Part shown: positions 7,681 through 9,400 of the stretch, piece by piece
Layout: each line of letters begins with the position of its first letter
Numbering within the stretch: the stretch's first letter is position 1
Assembly: GCA_002335845.1 (NCBI GenBank)
Contig: DDCV01000040.1
Location: forward strand, 1-9,400
Length of the DNA: 9,400 bases
DNA from: Rickettsiales bacterium UBA1997
GTDB lineage: Bacteria; Pseudomonadota; Alphaproteobacteria; Rickettsiales; UBA1997
Reading direction: 5' to 3'
Translations under genes and position numbers: made by a program
The notes under the pieces: generated by a model
The model's database searches: none
Told to the model about the DNA's origin: nothing
The model's input: only the letters and a program-made list of their open reading frames with translations

Positions 7681-7822
7681 TGATAAATTTAACCTTCTTA
7701 TTTTTGGTCTAAAATTCAATCAAGAAAGCTTATGTATATCAATATACACCACGCTTTCTTGATTGAATTTTATCCTCAAAACTAATTTGATTAAACATAT
7801 CATCAAAGGCTGGAATTGGTAT
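7661..7822. repeat. Palindromic element, copy 2 (162 bp)
   Basis: The left end reads ATACCAATTCCAACCTTTAA (7661-7680). The reverse complement of the right end (from 7822) reads ATACCAATTCCAGCCTTTGA, with 18 of 20 bases equal. Symmetry continues inward: about 20 of the next 30 pairs match, then a perfect 20-bp stem (7710-7729 with 7753-7772), then a 7-bp stem (7733-7739 with 7742-7748). The whole 162 bp is one near-continuous palindrome centred at about 7741. The outer arms match those at 1549-1646; the interior does not. It fills the gap between the HIT gene and metC, beginning inside the HIT coding region and ending 20 bases before metC. It resembles in style the palindromic elements of Rickettsia, which also insert into coding ends, but membership in a named family cannot be claimed. 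Confidence 0.88.
7710..7772 (+). terminator. Strong core hairpin of palindrome copy 2, possible terminator
   Basis: TAAAATTCAATCAAGAAAGC (7710-7729) is the exact reverse complement of 7753-7772. The inner bases add TGTATAT (7733-7739) with ATATACA (7742-7748) around a two-base loop. In RNA this is a very stable hairpin, and the descending arm ends in TTTTAT. It follows the HIT stop by 29 bases and could end the ybgC-ffh-ratA-HIT transcript. The stem is much longer and more AT-rich than a usual intrinsic terminator, so the role is uncertain. Confidence 0.45.
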
Positions 7823-7825
7823 AAT
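7817..7825 (+). promoter_or_regulatory. Extended -10 promoter for metC, formed at the palindrome edge
   Basis: TGGTATAAT (7817-7825) is an exact extended -10 (TGnTATAAT). Its first six bases are the end of the palindrome arm and the last three lie outside it. The metC ATG is 17 bases downstream. No good -35 is seen at normal spacing, which extended -10 promoters tolerate. If the HIT transcript ends in the hairpin upstream, metC and pheS would need a promoter here. Confidence 0.45.
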
Positions 7826-7842
7826 TTAAAAAGATAATTTTT

Positions 7843-9048
7843 ATGAAAAAGAAAGCAGGGCAAGGTACACAAGTAGTTCATTTGGCAAGAAATCCAAAAG
7901 AACAAGGATGGATGGTGAATCCGCCAATTTATCAAACTTCAACTATTGTTTTTCCTAAAATTAAGGATCTACTTTATGCCGAAAGAGGTTATTCTGATAA
8001 TGATAAGGTTAAGCCCTATGAATTAAAATATGGACGCTATGGTACGCAGTCTAATTTTTCTTTAGAAAAAGCCATAGCTGAGCTTGAAAATGGCTATAAT
8101 AGTTTTGTAACATCTTCTGGTGCGGCTGCTATAAACACGGCTTTGATAGCATTTCTTGGCCAAGGTGATCATATGCTATTAGTTGACAATACTTACTCCC
8201 CAACACGAGCATTTGCTGATAAATTTCTTAAAAAATTTGGTATAGAAACCACCTATTATGATCCGAAAATTGGCTCTGACATAAAAAGTCTCATTCAAAA
8301 AAATACCAAAGTGATTTTTATGGAGTCACCAGGTTCTTTAAGTTTTGAGGTGCAAGATGTAAAAGCTATTTGTAAAGTGGCTAAATCTCACAATGTTGTA
8401 ACAATACTAGATAATTCTTGGGGCAGTGGCATTTATTATAAGCCATTAAATCATGGTGTTGATGTTTCTGTAATGGCGACAACAAAATATATTAATGGTC
8501 ATTCTGATGTGATGATGGGTGCTATCACTATTAAAAAGAAACATTTTCGCGTGATGTATGAAGCCTTCCGTTACATGGCAGTAACGGCTGCGCCATTTTC
8601 TTGCTATTTAACGCAAAGAGGTTTACGCACTTCTAAATTACGTATGGATTATTGCTATAAAACTGCGCTTGAATTGGCAAAATGGCTAGAGCAAAAGCCA
8701 GAAGTTCATAAGGTTTTATATCCAGCGCTTGAATCTAGCGAAGATTACAAATTATGGAAGAGAGACTTTACTGGAGCTGCTGGCTTGTTTACCATAGTTT
8801 TAAATAAAAAATATAGCAATGAAGCTTTATCAAGAATGATTGATAATTTGCACTATTATGGCGTTGGTTATTCTTGGGGAGGTTATGAATCATTGATTTT
8901 GCCATGCAATATTTCACAAGTTAGATCGACAGTAAAATGGCCATATGGCGATAAAACCTGTTTAAGGATTAATGTTGGTCTTGAAGATTTGGAAGATCTA
9001 AAAGAAGATCTTGATGAGGGTTTTAAAAGGCTAACAAATAATATCTGA
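7843..9048 (+). CDS. metC: Cystathionine beta-lyase (PLP-dependent Cys/Met metabolism enzyme)
   Basis: This 401-residue cytosolic enzyme belongs to the Cys/Met PLP family. Motifs in order are NPPIYQTSTIVFP (26-38), LKYGRYGTQSNFSLEKAIAE (61-80), SSGAAAI (91-97), ESPGSLSFEVQD (161-172), LDNSWGS (189-195, D190 binding the PLP ring nitrogen), TTKYINGHSDVMMGA (213-227, K215 as the Schiff-base lysine) and GYSWGGYESL (342-351). SWGGYESL and LRINVGLED (374-382) favour cystathionine beta-lyase, which makes homocysteine, pyruvate and ammonia from cystathionine, over gamma-synthase or gamma-lyase. Other lyase activities on cysteine or alanine racemisation, reported for some MetC proteins, cannot be excluded. 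It starts 20 bases after a palindrome, without a Shine-Dalgarno sequence, and its TGA overlaps the pheS ATG by one base (TGATG). No upstream methionine pathway genes are in the window. Confidence 0.93.
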   Translation: MKKKAGQGTQVVHLARNPKEQGWMVNPPIYQTSTIVFPKIKDLLYAERGYSDNDKVKPYELKYGRYGTQSNFSLEKAIAELENGYNSFVTSSGAAAINTALIAFLGQGDHMLLVDNTYSPTRAFADKFLKKFGIETTYYDPKIGSDIKSLIQKNTKVIFMESPGSLSFEVQDVKAICKVAKSHNVVTILDNSWGSGIYYKPLNHGVDVSVMATTKYINGHSDVMMGAITIKKKHFRVMYEAFRYMAVTAAPFSCYLTQRGLRTSKLRMDYCYKTALELAKWLEQKPEVHKVLYPALESSEDYKLWKRDFTGAAGLFTIVLNKKYSNEALSRMIDNLHYYGVGYSWGGYESLILPCNISQVRSTVKWPYGDKTCLRINVGLEDLEDLKEDLDEGFKRLTNNI

Positions 9049-9400
9049 TGATAAATAACACAATTAAAGAAATAGCGGATAATTTCACTCAAGAGATATC
9101 TAGGGTGAAATCGGGTCAAGAATTAGAGCAATTAAGGATAAATTTTTTGGGCAAGAAGAGCGCCATAAATAGTCTTTATAGTGATTTAAAAAAAGTTTCG
9201 ATTGAAGAAAAAAAAGATCTTGGTGCCAAGATTAATAATCTGCGATCTGATATTACGCAAAAAATAAATGATCTAAAAAGTGATCTAGAAATTTTTGAGA
9301 TAAATCAAAAATTAGAAGGTGAAAAATTAGATCTCACCGAGCCAGCAAGATCAGAATTTAAAGGAATTTTACATCCGCTGACAAAAGTTAAGGAGGAGGT
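9048..9400 (+). CDS. pheS: Phenylalanine-tRNA ligase alpha subunit, N-terminal part (cut by window end)
   Basis: Only the first 117 codons are present. PheS is the catalytic alpha subunit of the alpha2beta2 enzyme that charges tRNA-Phe. The start MINNTIKEIADNFTQEISRV leads into the coiled-coil arm, with FLGKKSAINSLYSDLKKV (33-50), LGAKINNLRSDI (58-69) and the link to the catalytic domain DLTEPAR (95-101) and GILHPLTKVKEE (106-117). These match the usual PheS order (LGKKG, then G.xIN..K, then DxTxPgR, then G..HPl). The catalytic motifs lie beyond 9400. The ATG at 9048 shares its A with the metC TGA, so translation is probably coupled. Confidence 0.93.
   Translation, partial: MINNTIKEIADNFTQEISRVKSGQELEQLRINFLGKKSAINSLYSDLKKVSIEEKKDLGAKINNLRSDITQKINDLKSDLEIFEINQKLEGEKLDLTEPARSEFKGILHPLTKVKEE

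Noticed and set aside
7720..7935. Minus-strand open frame of 71 codons through palindrome copy 2 into metC
   Set aside because: Composed of palindrome and antisense metC sequence, no family signal.
1..9400. CRISPR array, tRNA or rRNA genes, transposase genes
   Set aside because: No regularly spaced direct repeats, no cloverleaf-like G-C rich segment and no transposase motif were seen in either strand.

Overview
This AT-rich window carries dense housekeeping genes, many with no visible Shine-Dalgarno sequence. It looks like an alphaproteobacterium with a reduced, host-associated genome, of the Rickettsiales or Holosporales kind. Support comes from Ffh with a TRLD G4 motif (typical of alphaproteobacterial Ffh), a RatA/Coq10 START protein, class-2 PyrD, a Rickettsia-like HIT protein, and palindromic repeats that touch a coding end. 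The order-level placement is inference, not proof.

Layout. Bases 1-183 hold no recognisable gene but include a good promoter. A 442-residue protein follows on the + strand (184-1512). It has a divergent J-domain (HPD at residues 73-75) and a C-terminal part that looks like two copies of one module; I do not recognise its family. The gap 1513-1903 is structured: a 98-bp palindrome (1549-1646), then, on the minus strand, a broken 3' end of a second pyrD (1646-1774), a hairpin at the point where the pyrD similarity stops (1768-1798), and about 100 bases with nothing recognisable. recQ (1904-3721) and intact pyrD (3868-4980) lie on the minus strand, so recQ sits between a pyrD remnant and a full pyrD. 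Divergent from pyrD is a tight + strand block: ybgC (5071), ffh (overlapping ybgC by 8 nt), a RatA/Coq10 gene (starting on the base after the ffh stop) and a HIT hydrolase gene. The HIT stop codon lies inside a second, 162-bp palindrome (7661-7822). metC (7843-9048) follows, and pheS overlaps its stop by one base and runs off the window.

Function. The named genes cover DNA repair (RecQ), pyrimidine synthesis (PyrD), acyl-CoA thioester hydrolysis (YbgC), co-translational membrane targeting (Ffh), quinone-related lipid binding (RatA/Coq10), nucleotide hydrolysis (HIT), sulfur amino acids (MetC) and Phe-tRNA charging (PheS). They share no pathway and are probably grouped by compact transcription.

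Most worth a second look: the two palindromes, which share terminal arms (consensus near ATACCAADTCCARMCTTT) but differ inside while each stays self-complementary; the pyrD remnant next to one of them; and the J-domain protein with its duplicated module.
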